From positions 78,531-142,530 of the forward strand of contig JACOUO010000028.1 in NCBI GenBank assembly GCA_016177845.1: 64,000 nt of DNA, written 5' to 3'. The notes beneath the pieces are model-generated. The model did not search any database. It was not told where the DNA came from and saw nothing but the letters and a program-made list of their open reading frames with translations. Position numbers and translations under genes: made by a program. Positions 41,656 through 50,300 of the stretch are shown here, piece after piece; the stretch's first letter is position 1; each line of letters opens with the position of its first letter. This stretch comes from Deltaproteobacteria bacterium (lineage in GTDB: Bacteria; Desulfobacterota; GWC2-55-46).

Positions 41656-42882
41656 TTAACAAACCACTTCTACTCGATTTCTACCCTTATTTTTAGCCTC
41701 ATACATGGCCTGGTCAGCATTTATCACTATCTCTTCTTTTTTGGTCATTCCCTTATGATATGCAGTAACGCCAAGGCTTATGGTAACCCCTGTCGCATTC
41801 CCTATATTCTTCCTTATTCTTTCAGCTACCTCAACAGCCTCGGTTATGCCTGTCTGATGGAGCAGTATAAAGAATTCCTCACCTCCGTACCTGACCGCAA
41901 GATCAGTCTTTCTTATCTCCATTGAGATTATGCCCGCAACCTTGGAAAGCAGATTATCACCTGCCTTGTGTCCGTGCCGGTCATTATAATCCTTGAAATA
42001 ATCTATATCCGCCATGATGGCTGAGAGTTGATTGCCGTACCTCTCAGAAAGGTCAAAACTCTCTTCAAGGTCGAGTTCCATAAAACGCCTATTGGCGAGC
42101 CCGGTAAGCGGGTCATGCAGCGATAAAGACTTGGTTTCTTCGTAAGCTCTTGCGTTCTTTATCGTATGCCTCGTAAAAGTAACAAGAGTGCCTGTAACCA
42201 GAACCCATAATAATAAATGCGTTACGATGATGATATTTCTTGTTTGCCTCTCGGCTGCGTAGAAAGGCCTGAGAGGAACAGCTATACTTATTCCGCCCCG
42301 AACATCTCCTACACTATAACCTTGATGTGCATGGCATTTCAGGCAGCTTGCCTCCACGAAAAACGGCTTCATTAGCCTTAGGTAAGGCTGTCCATTTATA
42401 TTTGCTACTTCCATCGCCTCTTCTCCTCCCTTTTCAAAAGAATGGAGAGTTGCCTTCTCCCATACATCAGGGTTATTTATGGGATTTAGAGTCTTAAGGC
42501 TTGTGATCTTATTTAAAACAGGCTCTTCAGAGCCTTTTTTAATCTGTTCAAAAACAATCCTTGTCATATATGAAGGGTTTACAAGAGTAAGCTTTCGACC
42601 GTCTGTTGCCGTTATATCCCTGTCAGGGACTAACAGGTACGGATTAGGCGCAATATTGCTGACAGGCACATATACTCCGCCCAAACCTGCCATTACCGTT
42701 CTGTAAAACTTATTAAGGTCAAAATAGGTCCTTGCCTCGATGGAGGCGTATTTAAGCGTATTTCTATTATTATGATAAAGGGTGAGGGCCAAGGAGATGA
42801 TTACGATGAGAGTCCAGCTGACATGCAGATAAAGATAATACCTTTTTATAATGCGATCAGGTTTTGAAAGTAAATTTTCCAT
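41656..42882 (-). CDS. Membrane diguanylate cyclase with c-type-heme sensor domain (DUF3365/Tll0287-like)
   Basis: 408 residues. Membrane helix about 21-38; periplasmic sensor with a heme c site at C180-x-x-C183-H184 (ASCLKCHAHQG), typical of Tll0287-like domains; second membrane helix about 218-238. The GGDEF domain follows: LSLHDPLTGLANRRFMELDL, DIDYFKDYNDRHGHKAGD, active-site GGEEF and an inhibitory-site RKTD five residues before it. It should make c-di-GMP in response to redox state or a small ligand. It converges on the pilB-like gene. In this window it is the only visible c-di-GMP enzyme and could control matrix genes. Confidence 0.93.
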   Translation of the reverse strand: MENLLSKPDRIIKRYYLYLHVSWTLIVIISLALTLYHNNRNTLKYASIEARTYFDLNKFYRTVMAGLGGVYVPVSNIAPNPYLLVPDRDITATDGRKLTLVNPSYMTRIVFEQIKKGSEEPVLNKITSLKTLNPINNPDVWEKATLHSFEKGGEEAMEVANINGQPYLRLMKPFFVEASCLKCHAHQGYSVGDVRGGISIAVPLRPFYAAERQTRNIIIVTHLLLWVLVTGTLVTFTRHTIKNARAYEETKSLSLHDPLTGLANRRFMELDLEESFDLSERYGNQLSAIMADIDYFKDYNDRHGHKAGDNLLSKVAGIISMEIRKTDLAVRYGGEEFFILLHQTGITEAVEVAERIRKNIGNATGVTISLGVTAYHKGMTKKEEIVINADQAMYEAKNKGRNRVEVVC

Positions 42883-43112
42883 AAACCCTATTGTCAGTTC
42901 AAATCAAAACCTGCTGCCATTAACTTTAGTTGAACAGAAATAGATAAAAGGAGCGGCGCACATTCGTGATTGAAGAGCTATAGCGGCATGAATCAAAGTA
43001 CTCAGGATTCTCTTGATAATACCATTTTTCGCAATATTCATCCAGTCATATAGTCATATGCTCCATTTTCCACAAAAAACTTTATTAGGGCATCTAAAAA
43101 ACTCGCCCTGCC

Positions 43113-43158
43113 TTAAAAAAAAGAGAAGGAAGAAATTTAAAAAATTCTTCCTTCTCTT
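43113..43158 (-). terminator. Terminator after the small gene at 43183-43425
   Basis: A 14-bp perfect stem AAGAGAAGGAAGAA / TTCTTCCTTCTCTT with a loop of about 10 nt (43121-43158). On the minus strand a T-run follows at once. Confidence 0.9.
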
Positions 43159-43182
43159 CACGGCAGCACAAATTTATATACA

Positions 43183-43425
43183 TCATCTGAACTGGGTCAG
43201 GAAAAACCAGAAGCGTGCTCCATAAGCCTTTGCTATCAATCTCACCCTTTTATTCCCGATAGGTTTGGAGCCGAACCCGACACCTTCCATAGGCTCAGTC
43301 GGTATATCCTCCTCCTGAGGAATTATTTCCACAAATTCCTCATGGTCTTTGCCGCGCACCGCGCGTTCATCTATCCTTACGGATGTACCTGTATTATCAT
43401 ATTCACCAGAGTTTTTCTCAGGCAT
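43183..43425 (-). CDS. Small acidic-to-basic protein, unknown
   Basis: 80 residues from ATG at 43423-43425, with GGAGG 8 nt upstream; a GTG three codons earlier is too close to that site. It starts MPEKNSGEYDNTGTSVRIDE, has a Glu-rich middle (HEEFVEIIPQEEDIP) and ends with a basic, aromatic stretch (RLIAKAYGARFWFFLTQFR). No transmembrane helix or known motif. It has its own terminator, so it is probably a real single gene. Not recognised. Confidence 0.6.
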   Translation of the reverse strand: MPEKNSGEYDNTGTSVRIDERAVRGKDHEEFVEIIPQEEDIPTEPMEGVGFGSKPIGNKRVRLIAKAYGARFWFFLTQFR

Positions 43426-43612
43426 TTGCCTCACCTCCGATTTCCGGTGAACTTAAGGAACCGCTTAAGACTCCTATATTTATTATATCCCATTACCAGA
43501 GTGGAAGAACTCGCCCCTGAGTTTGACTTCCAAAAAATCTAAATTACAATCAATATGAAAGCAAAATCTTTGAATGAGCTCTTTAGCTATTGCCAACTCA
43601 GGAGGAATTTTT

Positions 43613-44122
43613 ATGAGGAACTTACGGCTAAAAATTTTAATTCTGCTCCTGCTCGTCTTAAGCCTCGCGGCAGTTCAGGATTCGCACGCGCAGAAAAAAG
43701 AGGCTGCAAAAAAAGAAAAAGCGGTAATGGTAATAATGACACCTGACCAAGTCACATGGACTGCGGGCCCGAGCGCCCTGCCGCAGGGCGCTCAGGCGGC
43801 GGTGCTTGAAGGCGACCCGACGAAATCAGGCACGTTTACAATGAGGCTTAAATTCCCGAAAGGATATAAGATACCTCCCCATTCACATCCGCACGTTGAA
43901 CATGTAACCGTGATATCCGGCACATTCAATCTTGCCAGAGGAGAAAAAGCCGACAAAACAGCAGGCATCAGCCTGCCTCCGGGCAGTTTCTTCATGGTAT
44001 CTCCGAATACAGCGCACACCGCATGGGTTGATGAGGAGACTATTGTCCAGCTGCACGGGACAGGGCCATGGAGCATAAAATATGTAAATCCATCTGACGA
44101 CCCGAGGACCAAAAAGAAATAA
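43613..44122 (+). CDS. Secreted cupin-domain protein
   Basis: 169 residues from ATG at 43613 with AGGAGG 7 nt upstream; the frame opens 13 codons earlier. A signal peptide (LKILILLLLVLSLAAVQDSHA) is followed by a single cupin barrel. The first motif PPHSHPHVEHVTVISG has the H-x-H...E/H metal ligands and the second, SPNTAHTAWV, provides the last His. The resemblance is to small periplasmic cupins of the DUF4437 type. It may be a metal-dependent enzyme or a binding protein. The gene is flanked by its own terminator. Confidence 0.8.
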   Translation: MRNLRLKILILLLLVLSLAAVQDSHAQKKEAAKKEKAVMVIMTPDQVTWTAGPSALPQGAQAAVLEGDPTKSGTFTMRLKFPKGYKIPPHSHPHVEHVTVISGTFNLARGEKADKTAGISLPPGSFFMVSPNTAHTAWVDEETIVQLHGTGPWSIKYVNPSDDPRTKKK

Positions 44123-44126
44123 AATA

Positions 44127-44160
44127 AAGGGGCTGCGGCATGGCCCGCAGCCCCTTTTAT
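44127..44160 (+). terminator. Bidirectional terminator between cupin and URO-D-like genes
   Basis: A 13-bp perfect stem AAAGGGGCTGCGG / CCGCAGCCCCTTT with a short loop, followed by TTTTA. It serves both converging genes. Confidence 0.92.
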
Positions 44161-44177
44161 CGTTTTAAAAGCCCGCC

Positions 44178-45248
44178 TCAATTGCTCAGACGCTGAAGCC
44201 AAACAAGCGGATATTTACCCCAGGTATGCACTGCTTCGGAGATGGACAAAAGGACATCTTCAGGAACATAATAGGGTATTTCGCCATTGTTATCCGAAAG
44301 TATAAAACCTCCCCCCGGCGCAGCCTTTGAGATTAAAAGCTTCACGGCATTTTCAGCATCATCCCCCTTCCAGCCGCCCATCTCAGCGCCGTTGAGATTG
44401 CCAAGTATGCTCAATTTCTCGGAGCAGGCATTTTTAAGTTCGGCAATATTATCGAGCTGACTTACAGCTATCATTCTTGTGCCGGTGCCGGCTATCTCAT
44501 CCAAAATAGGCATGGTCTTTCCCGAAGCAAGGTGCGTTGCCGTCGGCCCGCTTATCCTCGTTATGGTCCGCTTCGCTATCGGAAAGCCAGTTTTTTTATA
44601 GACCTCAGGAGCGATTATGGAAGTTGAGGACATAGGGTCAAAATAACTGATTATTGAAGCTCCTGCGTCAAGCTGGGCATTCGCCCATTCTACGCAGAAT
44701 TCCTCATTGAGCCTCATCAATCTCTCGAACAGGTCAGGCCTGTCAAAAAGGACCTGCATGTATTTGTCAAAACCCATCTGCGCGACAGGCAGAGAGAACG
44801 GAGAGGTAACAGCGCCGATGATAGGTATATGGTGATGAGCCCTGCGCCTTAGCATGTCAAGCGACTTAAGTACTTTGACCAATGCAGGCGACTCATTTAT
44901 CTTAGGCGGTTTGATTGTCTTTATGTCTTCAAGGCTATTGATTATTTTAGAATTGCAAAGCGGCGGGCCATCTTCACTGTAATTCAGTTCCGCTCCCCAT
45001 GCCTCCATTTCAACCGCTGAATAATAAAAGCCGTACAGGCAGTCACTGCGGTATTTTTTCTGCATCCTCAACTGGGCCTCGACCACATTTTCAGGCCTTG
45101 AGAAATATTGTTTAATTGTCATGCCAAGTTCCTTTGCCCCGTGCAGCCCGAGGAATAGAAAAAAAGGCACCCGGTCAGGTTCTCTTTTGGAAAGCGTAAC
45201 CGCGACGCGCTCCGTAGAGGTCAATGCCCTATGAAAAGGATTATACAT
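44178..45248 (-). CDS. URO-D superfamily protein (methyltransferase/decarboxylase-like)
   Basis: 356 residues. Uroporphyrinogen decarboxylase-like barrel: VAVTLSKREPDRVPFFLFLG, GAVTSPFSLPVAQMG, YFDPMSSTSIIAPEVYKK, LGNLNGAEMGG and APGGGFILSDNNGEIPYYVP. This arrangement fits the MtaA/CmuA branch, cobalamin- or CoM-dependent methyltransferases, rather than HemE. The zinc Cys of MtaA (usually C-D-C-G-I) is replaced by LSDNNGEIP, so zinc-dependent methyl transfer is doubtful. The function is not known. No corrinoid protein gene lies nearby. Confidence 0.75.
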   Translation of the reverse strand: MYNPFHRALTSTERVAVTLSKREPDRVPFFLFLGLHGAKELGMTIKQYFSRPENVVEAQLRMQKKYRSDCLYGFYYSAVEMEAWGAELNYSEDGPPLCNSKIINSLEDIKTIKPPKINESPALVKVLKSLDMLRRRAHHHIPIIGAVTSPFSLPVAQMGFDKYMQVLFDRPDLFERLMRLNEEFCVEWANAQLDAGASIISYFDPMSSTSIIAPEVYKKTGFPIAKRTITRISGPTATHLASGKTMPILDEIAGTGTRMIAVSQLDNIAELKNACSEKLSILGNLNGAEMGGWKGDDAENAVKLLISKAAPGGGFILSDNNGEIPYYVPEDVLLSISEAVHTWGKYPLVWLQRLSN

Positions 45249-45433
45249 ATCAATTACCTTTTATTTTTTGAGGAGAGGACTTCTAAACGCCGCAGATGCG
45301 TATCTCCATGTACGCGCCTGCCCGACAGTTTTGATTGAAAGACAGAAAGATTAAACCTTTATTCCGGCAAGGTTAGGGGTGGAAAGCAGCGGTAGGGTAA
45401 GGACTAAAGATAATCTTACGAGCGGGTTTTTTT

Positions 45434-45478
45434 ATAAAAAAACTTCTCCTCTCAATTATACAATTATCAGGGAGAAGT
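45434..45478 (-). terminator. Terminator of the ABC exporter operon
   Basis: ACTTCTCC / GGAGAAGT stem with a 21-nt loop (45442-45478), followed on the minus strand by a T-run. It lies 40 bp after the last permease gene. Confidence 0.7.
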
Positions 45479-45519
45479 AAAAACCTTTTTTTTAAAAAAA
45501 ATTCAGTACGGAAATTCCG

Positions 45520-46686
45520 CTACCCTGCCCTGAGCGCTTCTACTATATTCATCTTTGATGCCTTAAGCGCAGGCAGCAGCCCTCCTACAAGTCCCATCAA
45601 GACTGCGGCGAAGAGCGATTTAAAGGCAATTGCAGGGGTGAGCGTAAATGTGAACGCAAGTTCCGAGAAGGTCTGGAAGTTAAGCGTAGATACAGTAAAG
45701 AGCTGAAGGAAAGAAGCAAGAAAAAGGCCTGCGAGGCCGCCGATAAGCCCTATGATAAGCGATTCGGCCAGAAAAGCCGCAAGGATATTGCCCCTTCCAA
45801 AACCAAGGGCGCGCAGGGTGCCTATCTCACCTATCCTGTTCGCCACCGCTGAATACATCGTTATCATTGCCCCGATTATCGCGCCCAACGAAAAGATTAC
45901 CGTCAAAGAAGTACCCAGTATCCTTAAAAACTTCGCCATTACCTCTGACTGCTCGGCATAGAACTCCGTTTCTCTTTTTACCTCAAGCGTAAGCCTCGGG
46001 TCTGTCTCTATCCTGCTCCTGACCTCATTGAATTTAGAAGTATTACTCAGCCTGAAGATAACCGAAGTATAGACCGGCCTCCTGAAGGCCTGCATAAGCT
46101 GGTCAACATCTCCCCAGACCTCTGAACTGAAACCGGTTGCGCCAGCATCGAAAATACCCACTACCTGCCAGTCCCTCATGGCAAACCTTAAGTACTCTCC
46201 AAGCCCTCCACCGGTAAATCTTCTTGCTATGCTCTTTCCGGCCAGTATCTCGGTAGTGCCGGGCCTCGGCAGTCTTCCTGCCACAAGGTGTACCTGCGGC
46301 CTTAATGACAATGAATTTTCAGATATGCCTCTTATGACTACATTTGACAGCTTCCCCGTATCACGCTTCGGCATGGATACCAGCACAAGGACCTCCTTCG
46401 CAAGGAGCTGCCCTCCGTTTTGTCCAACGGCTATTTCAGGCTCACCCTCGATAATTGCTGCCTGGTCCCTGCTGATATTGCTCTGCACCTCTGAAAGGGC
46501 CCCTTTTCTGATTATCACTGCATTGTCCCGTGAGCCTGTTTCAACAAGGGTCTTCTCAAGCCCTTCAGCAAGCATGGAGAGCGCGGCAAAGACAAATACC
46601 ACAAGCGCCATGCCTGAGGCCGTCAATATTGTGGTCAGCTTCCTTGTCCATACGCTTCTGTAACTGTAGAAGAACGGGATAGCCAT
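45520..46686 (-). CDS. ABC transporter permease, FtsX/MacB-like (second permease)
   Basis: 388 residues: an N-terminal membrane helix (LTTILTASGMALVVFVFAALSML), a large periplasmic MacB-PCD domain, then three C-terminal helices (TSLTVIFSLGAIIGAMITMY, ESLIIGLIGGLAGLFLASFL, SLFAAVLMGLVGGLLPAL) ending KASKMNIVEALRAG, the usual end of this family. It starts directly after the stop of the first permease. The pair should form a heterodimeric mechanotransmitter with the LolD-like ATPase. Confidence 0.88.
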   Translation of the reverse strand: MAIPFFYSYRSVWTRKLTTILTASGMALVVFVFAALSMLAEGLEKTLVETGSRDNAVIIRKGALSEVQSNISRDQAAIIEGEPEIAVGQNGGQLLAKEVLVLVSMPKRDTGKLSNVVIRGISENSLSLRPQVHLVAGRLPRPGTTEILAGKSIARRFTGGGLGEYLRFAMRDWQVVGIFDAGATGFSSEVWGDVDQLMQAFRRPVYTSVIFRLSNTSKFNEVRSRIETDPRLTLEVKRETEFYAEQSEVMAKFLRILGTSLTVIFSLGAIIGAMITMYSAVANRIGEIGTLRALGFGRGNILAAFLAESLIIGLIGGLAGLFLASFLQLFTVSTLNFQTFSELAFTFTLTPAIAFKSLFAAVLMGLVGGLLPALKASKMNIVEALRAG

Positions 46687-47844
46687 TTATCCTATCCTCC
46701 TCAAGGCATCCACTATGGATACCGACATTGCCCTGTAGGTAGGTATCACCGCTGAAATTACTGCAACGATAAAGGCGGCAAGGATATCGAGATAGATGGT
46801 CTGGGTTTTGACATTAAATATCGGGAAATATGCGCCAAGCTGGGAAGAGAACATCTGTGCGGCAGGGAAGGTAAGCGCAATGCCGGCGATGCAGCCAAGC
46901 GCGGTAATAACGATTGATTCGCCGAATATGAGGATTGCTATATGGAGCCATCCAAAGCCCATGGTCTTAAAGATAGCATACTCGCCCATCCTTTCGCGCA
47001 CCGACATTGCCATCGTATTTGCCATGACAGCCATTATGATGATTATGATTACAAATGATACAAGCTGGATGGCGGTCATGATAGCCTCTGTCATTGTGAC
47101 AAAGCTCATCTGAAAGGCTTTTTCAGTCTCGGTCAGGGTCTCGGCAAGAGAGTTCCTGAACTGAGCATCCACCCTCTCTGAGACTTCGGCAGCCATGTTG
47201 GGGTCTTTTATCTTGATGATGTAGAAGCCGACCTCATCAGCCCTGAGAGGTTCGACCTGCTTGACTGTCTCATTAAGGTAATCCCAGTGAAAGAAGAACT
47301 GCGTCTCGTCCGTGGTCCTGTCCCTGCCCTTATATATGGCTTTCAGCACAAAGTCCCAGTTGCCGGGAAATATCGTCCCTTTCAGCGTAATCTGGTCGCC
47401 TATCTTCCAGCCGAACCTCTCGGCAAGCTTTACCCCGGCAACCGCCGCCTTCCTGTCCTTGAGAAAATCCTGTTTCTGGTCAGGCTTAACGACAAACTCA
47501 GGCACGATATCAAGGTATGTCTTTGAATCAATAGCGAAGTTGGCGAAGAAATTCTTCTCTGAGATATAGACCCCTCCGAACCAGTTCCCGAATGAGACCT
47601 GCTCCACTCCTTCCACCTGTTTTATCTTATCCAGATATGAAAGGGGCAGAGGGTATATCAGAGAGATTGAATTTCTGGTGATGAGGCGGTTTGCGGATGA
47701 GGCCTCCACTCCGGCGTACCATGCATCTACTATTGTCCTTAAGAGGCCGAACGCGAGGATGGCTATTGTAAGGCCGAGTATGGTGAGATAGGTCCTTAGC
47801 CTGTGGCGCAGAGCATTCCTGAATAAGAGTTTAAGGATCAGCAT
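46687..47844 (-). CDS. ABC transporter permease, FtsX/MacB-like (first permease)
   Basis: 385 residues from ATG at 47842-47844 ([21 protein letters not shown]), chosen over a TTG six codons earlier because AAGG lies 8 nt upstream and family members begin this way. MacB-type topology with C-terminal helices (LVSFVIIIIIMAVMANTMAM, ILIFGESIVITALGCIAGIA) and end TYRAMSVSIVDALRRIG. It overlaps the ATPase gene by 14 bp. The substrate of the exporter is not evident. Confidence 0.88.
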   Translation of the reverse strand: MLILKLLFRNALRHRLRTYLTILGLTIAILAFGLLRTIVDAWYAGVEASSANRLITRNSISLIYPLPLSYLDKIKQVEGVEQVSFGNWFGGVYISEKNFFANFAIDSKTYLDIVPEFVVKPDQKQDFLKDRKAAVAGVKLAERFGWKIGDQITLKGTIFPGNWDFVLKAIYKGRDRTTDETQFFFHWDYLNETVKQVEPLRADEVGFYIIKIKDPNMAAEVSERVDAQFRNSLAETLTETEKAFQMSFVTMTEAIMTAIQLVSFVIIIIIMAVMANTMAMSVRERMGEYAIFKTMGFGWLHIAILIFGESIVITALGCIAGIALTFPAAQMFSSQLGAYFPIFNVKTQTIYLDILAAFIVAVISAVIPTYRAMSVSIVDALRRIG

Positions 47845-48526
47845 AGAGATAGCCTTTTTCAAGGTGCCTTATTACATGCGCCTTTTCAGCGGCCCTTGGG
47901 TCGTGCGTGACCATGATAATGATCTTGTTGAACTCCCGGTTGACCCTCTCCATGAGATTAAGCACATCCTCAGCCGAAGCCCTGTCAAGGTCTCCCGTCG
48001 GCTCATCCGCCACAAGAATAGTGGGGTCAGTGACAAGCGCCCTTGCTATGGCAACCCTTTGCTGTTGGCCGCCTGAGAGCTGGCTGGGGTAGTGCTCCAT
48101 CCTGTCAGTGAGATTTACAAGCCCGAGTGTCATCTCAACATGCTCCCTCCTCTCCTCTTTGGTCAAGCCTTTCAGGAGAAGCGGCAGTTCCACATTTTCA
48201 AAAGCGGTGAGCACCGGTATAAGATTGTAGAACTGGAAGATAAAACCGACATGGTCAGACCTCCAGAGAGATAGCTCCTTTTCAGACAAAGCGGTTATCT
48301 CAGCCCCTTCCACCTCTATGCTGCCTGTGTCAGCCTTATCAATGCCAGCCAGCAGGTTTAAAAGAGTGCTTTTGCCTGACCCTGAAGGGCCCATCAGGGC
48401 AAGGAACTCGCCTTGCGCTATATCAAAGTTGATATCATTAAGGACAGGGATTACCTGCGTGCCTCTCACATAGGATTTACTTAAGCCCCTTATCCTTACG
48501 ACTGTCTTATTCTCTTTTTCCATCAT
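47831..48526 (-). CDS. ABC transporter ATP-binding protein (LolD/MacB-type)
   Basis: 231 residues. Walker [18 protein letters not shown]-loop [10 protein letters not shown], signature [15 protein letters not shown], Walker [13 protein letters not shown] and H-loop VTHDP. It drives the two FtsX-like permeases. Overlaps the adaptor gene by 4 bp (ATGA) and the first permease by 14 bp, so all four genes are coupled. Confidence 0.94.
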   Translation of the reverse strand: MMEKENKTVVRIRGLSKSYVRGTQVIPVLNDINFDIAQGEFLALMGPSGSGKSTLLNLLAGIDKADTGSIEVEGAEITALSEKELSLWRSDHVGFIFQFYNLIPVLTAFENVELPLLLKGLTKEERREHVEMTLGLVNLTDRMEHYPSQLSGGQQQRVAIARALVTDPTILVADEPTGDLDRASAEDVLNLMERVNREFNKIIIMVTHDPRAAEKAHVIRHLEKGYLYADP

Positions 48527-49731
48527 TCTTCTGTGAGCTTTATTTTTGAGCCGTTCTTAACGCCTTTAGGGGGATTAAGGACAACCTTTTCCCCCGGCTT
48601 CACGCCTGAGATGACCTCGACAAAATCGCCTACTTTGGCCCCTGTCTGAACAGGCGTTTCGATAACTGCAGCGCCTTCTATCTTATATACAAATTTGTTG
48701 CCGTTTTTGGTGACTATTGCCGCAGGGTCTATCCCTGTGCGGGGTGTCTCCTCCGCTTGGTTAAGCGGACGCGAAAGGAAGGCTACCTTTGCGCTCATCT
48801 CCGGCAATATCCTCGGGTCTTTCTCAAGGAAGCGGACCTTTACAAGCACGGATGCCTTTGTCCTGTCAGCCGTAGGCACTATCATGTGCACCTCTCCGTT
48901 GAACCTCTTATCCGGAAGCGCGTCAAGCTGTATCTCGCAAGGCATGTTCATCCGGACCCTTCCGATGTTGGACTCTGAAACATCGGTCTCCACCTGAAGC
49001 GAATCAAGGTCAGCGATTGTGACTACAGCTGCCTTGGCATTTGCGGCAGCCCCTAACGGAGTGATGATATCGCCTATATCAGCGTTCTTGGTAAGCACTA
49101 CCCCGTCAAAGGGGGCGCGTATCAAAGTGTATTCAACGGAAACAGATGCGCCTTTGAGGGCGGCCCTGTTAGCGTTGACCGTAGCGTTGGCAGCATCTAC
49201 GGCTGCAAGGGCTTTTTTATACCGTGCTTCGGCAGCATCAAAAACGCTTCTGGAGATAAACCCGCGCTCAAAAAGCTCCTTATTCCTGTTGTAGTTAGCC
49301 TCGGCATCCTCAAGCTCTGCCCTTGCCTGCTCAAGGTTTTTGGAAGCGACATTCAAGGTGGCGCTTGCCTGTTCACGGGCAGCGGTTACATCCTCATTCT
49401 CAAGCCGGGCTATGATCTCGCCCTTTTTAAGATTGCTCCCCTCCTCTACCCCTAACCAGACAAGCCTTCCGGTCGTTTTAGACGCCACAGAGGCCTTTCT
49501 CTGGGCGACTACATAGCCGCTTGCGTTAAGGACTGTCAAAGACTGGGAAGGATAAGTCAGGGCTACTGTAGAAGCCCTTACCGTTGGGGTGGATAAAACA
49601 GACTTGGCCAGATAGGCTATTATTACGAGAACAGCTATCGCGCCAATCCAATAGATGTATCTACCCCGTTTATAAATCGGCCTTTTGGGGTGTTTGTCTA
49701 TTTTGAGTTTTGAAATGTCTTCTTTTTCCAT
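48523..49731 (-). CDS. Periplasmic adaptor (membrane fusion) protein, MacA/HlyD-like
   Basis: 402 residues. N-terminal membrane helix (WIGAIAVLVIIAYLAKSVL), biotinyl-lipoyl-like parts (NASGYVVAQRKASVASKTTGRL, RAPFDGVVLTKNADIGDII), a helical hairpin rich in Ala/Glu (about 125-195) and a C-terminal beta domain (EVISGVKPGEKVVLNPPKG). It connects the inner-membrane ABC exporter with an outer-membrane channel. No TolC gene is in the window. First gene of the four-gene exporter operon. Confidence 0.9.
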   Translation of the reverse strand: MEKEDISKLKIDKHPKRPIYKRGRYIYWIGAIAVLVIIAYLAKSVLSTPTVRASTVALTYPSQSLTVLNASGYVVAQRKASVASKTTGRLVWLGVEEGSNLKKGEIIARLENEDVTAAREQASATLNVASKNLEQARAELEDAEANYNRNKELFERGFISRSVFDAAEARYKKALAAVDAANATVNANRAALKGASVSVEYTLIRAPFDGVVLTKNADIGDIITPLGAAANAKAAVVTIADLDSLQVETDVSESNIGRVRMNMPCEIQLDALPDKRFNGEVHMIVPTADRTKASVLVKVRFLEKDPRILPEMSAKVAFLSRPLNQAEETPRTGIDPAAIVTKNGNKFVYKIEGAAVIETPVQTGAKVGDFVEVISGVKPGEKVVLNPPKGVKNGSKIKLTEE

Positions 49732-49876
49732 GACTGTAAATTATATCTCATTTCATTGAAATATAGAGGCAATGCAGGATTTTTTTAAAAAATAAGCTTA
49801 ATCCTGCCTGAATCATAATAGAAAGTTTCAAAAAACGCATTATAATCATTTTTATATTTAAAAGGTAAACGGAAAT

Positions 49877-49904
49877 AAAAAAGGCCGGAGGGAATCCGGC
49901 CTTG
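49877..49904 (-). terminator. Terminator after the small gene at 49929-50111
   Basis: A 9-bp perfect stem AAGGCCGGA / TCCGGCCTT with a 5-nt loop, followed on the minus strand by TTTTA. It separates this gene from the exporter operon downstream. Confidence 0.88.
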
Positions 49905-49928
49905 AAGTGTTGAATCTGAAAGGGAAAC

Positions 49929-50111
49929 TTATTGAAGCGTTTTATACTTTTTGCTGTTTATGAGAAATACATGGGAGTCGTCAAGGAGAAAATAAGTACC
50001 CTCTATGAGGCCTGTGGCAGCGCCTTTTTGAGCCTCTTTCATGCGAATGTCTTCTTCAAGGAGCTCTTCCTCAAATATTGTCAGCTCTTTGGGGCTCATT
50101 TTGTTTGCCAT
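49929..50111 (-). CDS. Small acidic protein, unknown
   Basis: 60 residues from ATG at 50109-50111 with AAGGAG 6 nt upstream; the open frame runs 19 codons further up without a better site. The N-terminal half is a charged helix (MSPKELTIFEEELLEEDIRM) and the C-terminal half is beta-like (LIEGTYFLLDDSHVFLIN) ending KKYKTLQ. It is a free-standing gene with its own terminator. Not recognised. Confidence 0.6.
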   Translation of the reverse strand: MANKMSPKELTIFEEELLEEDIRMKEAQKGAATGLIEGTYFLLDDSHVFLINSKKYKTLQ

Positions 50112-50300
50112 GAGTATCTCCTTTTTGATAGAGTGCCAGCGCTGATAATATTTTAGTCGGAAAGTCATTAAGAGAACATTAGAACCAGACTTAATTTAAT
50201 TATGCAATACTATTTTTTAAAACGCAAATAAAAGTGAGTATAGACCGCCATATCAGTTTATGTTATTGTAAAAATAAAATGACAATCCAAGAGAGCTAAA

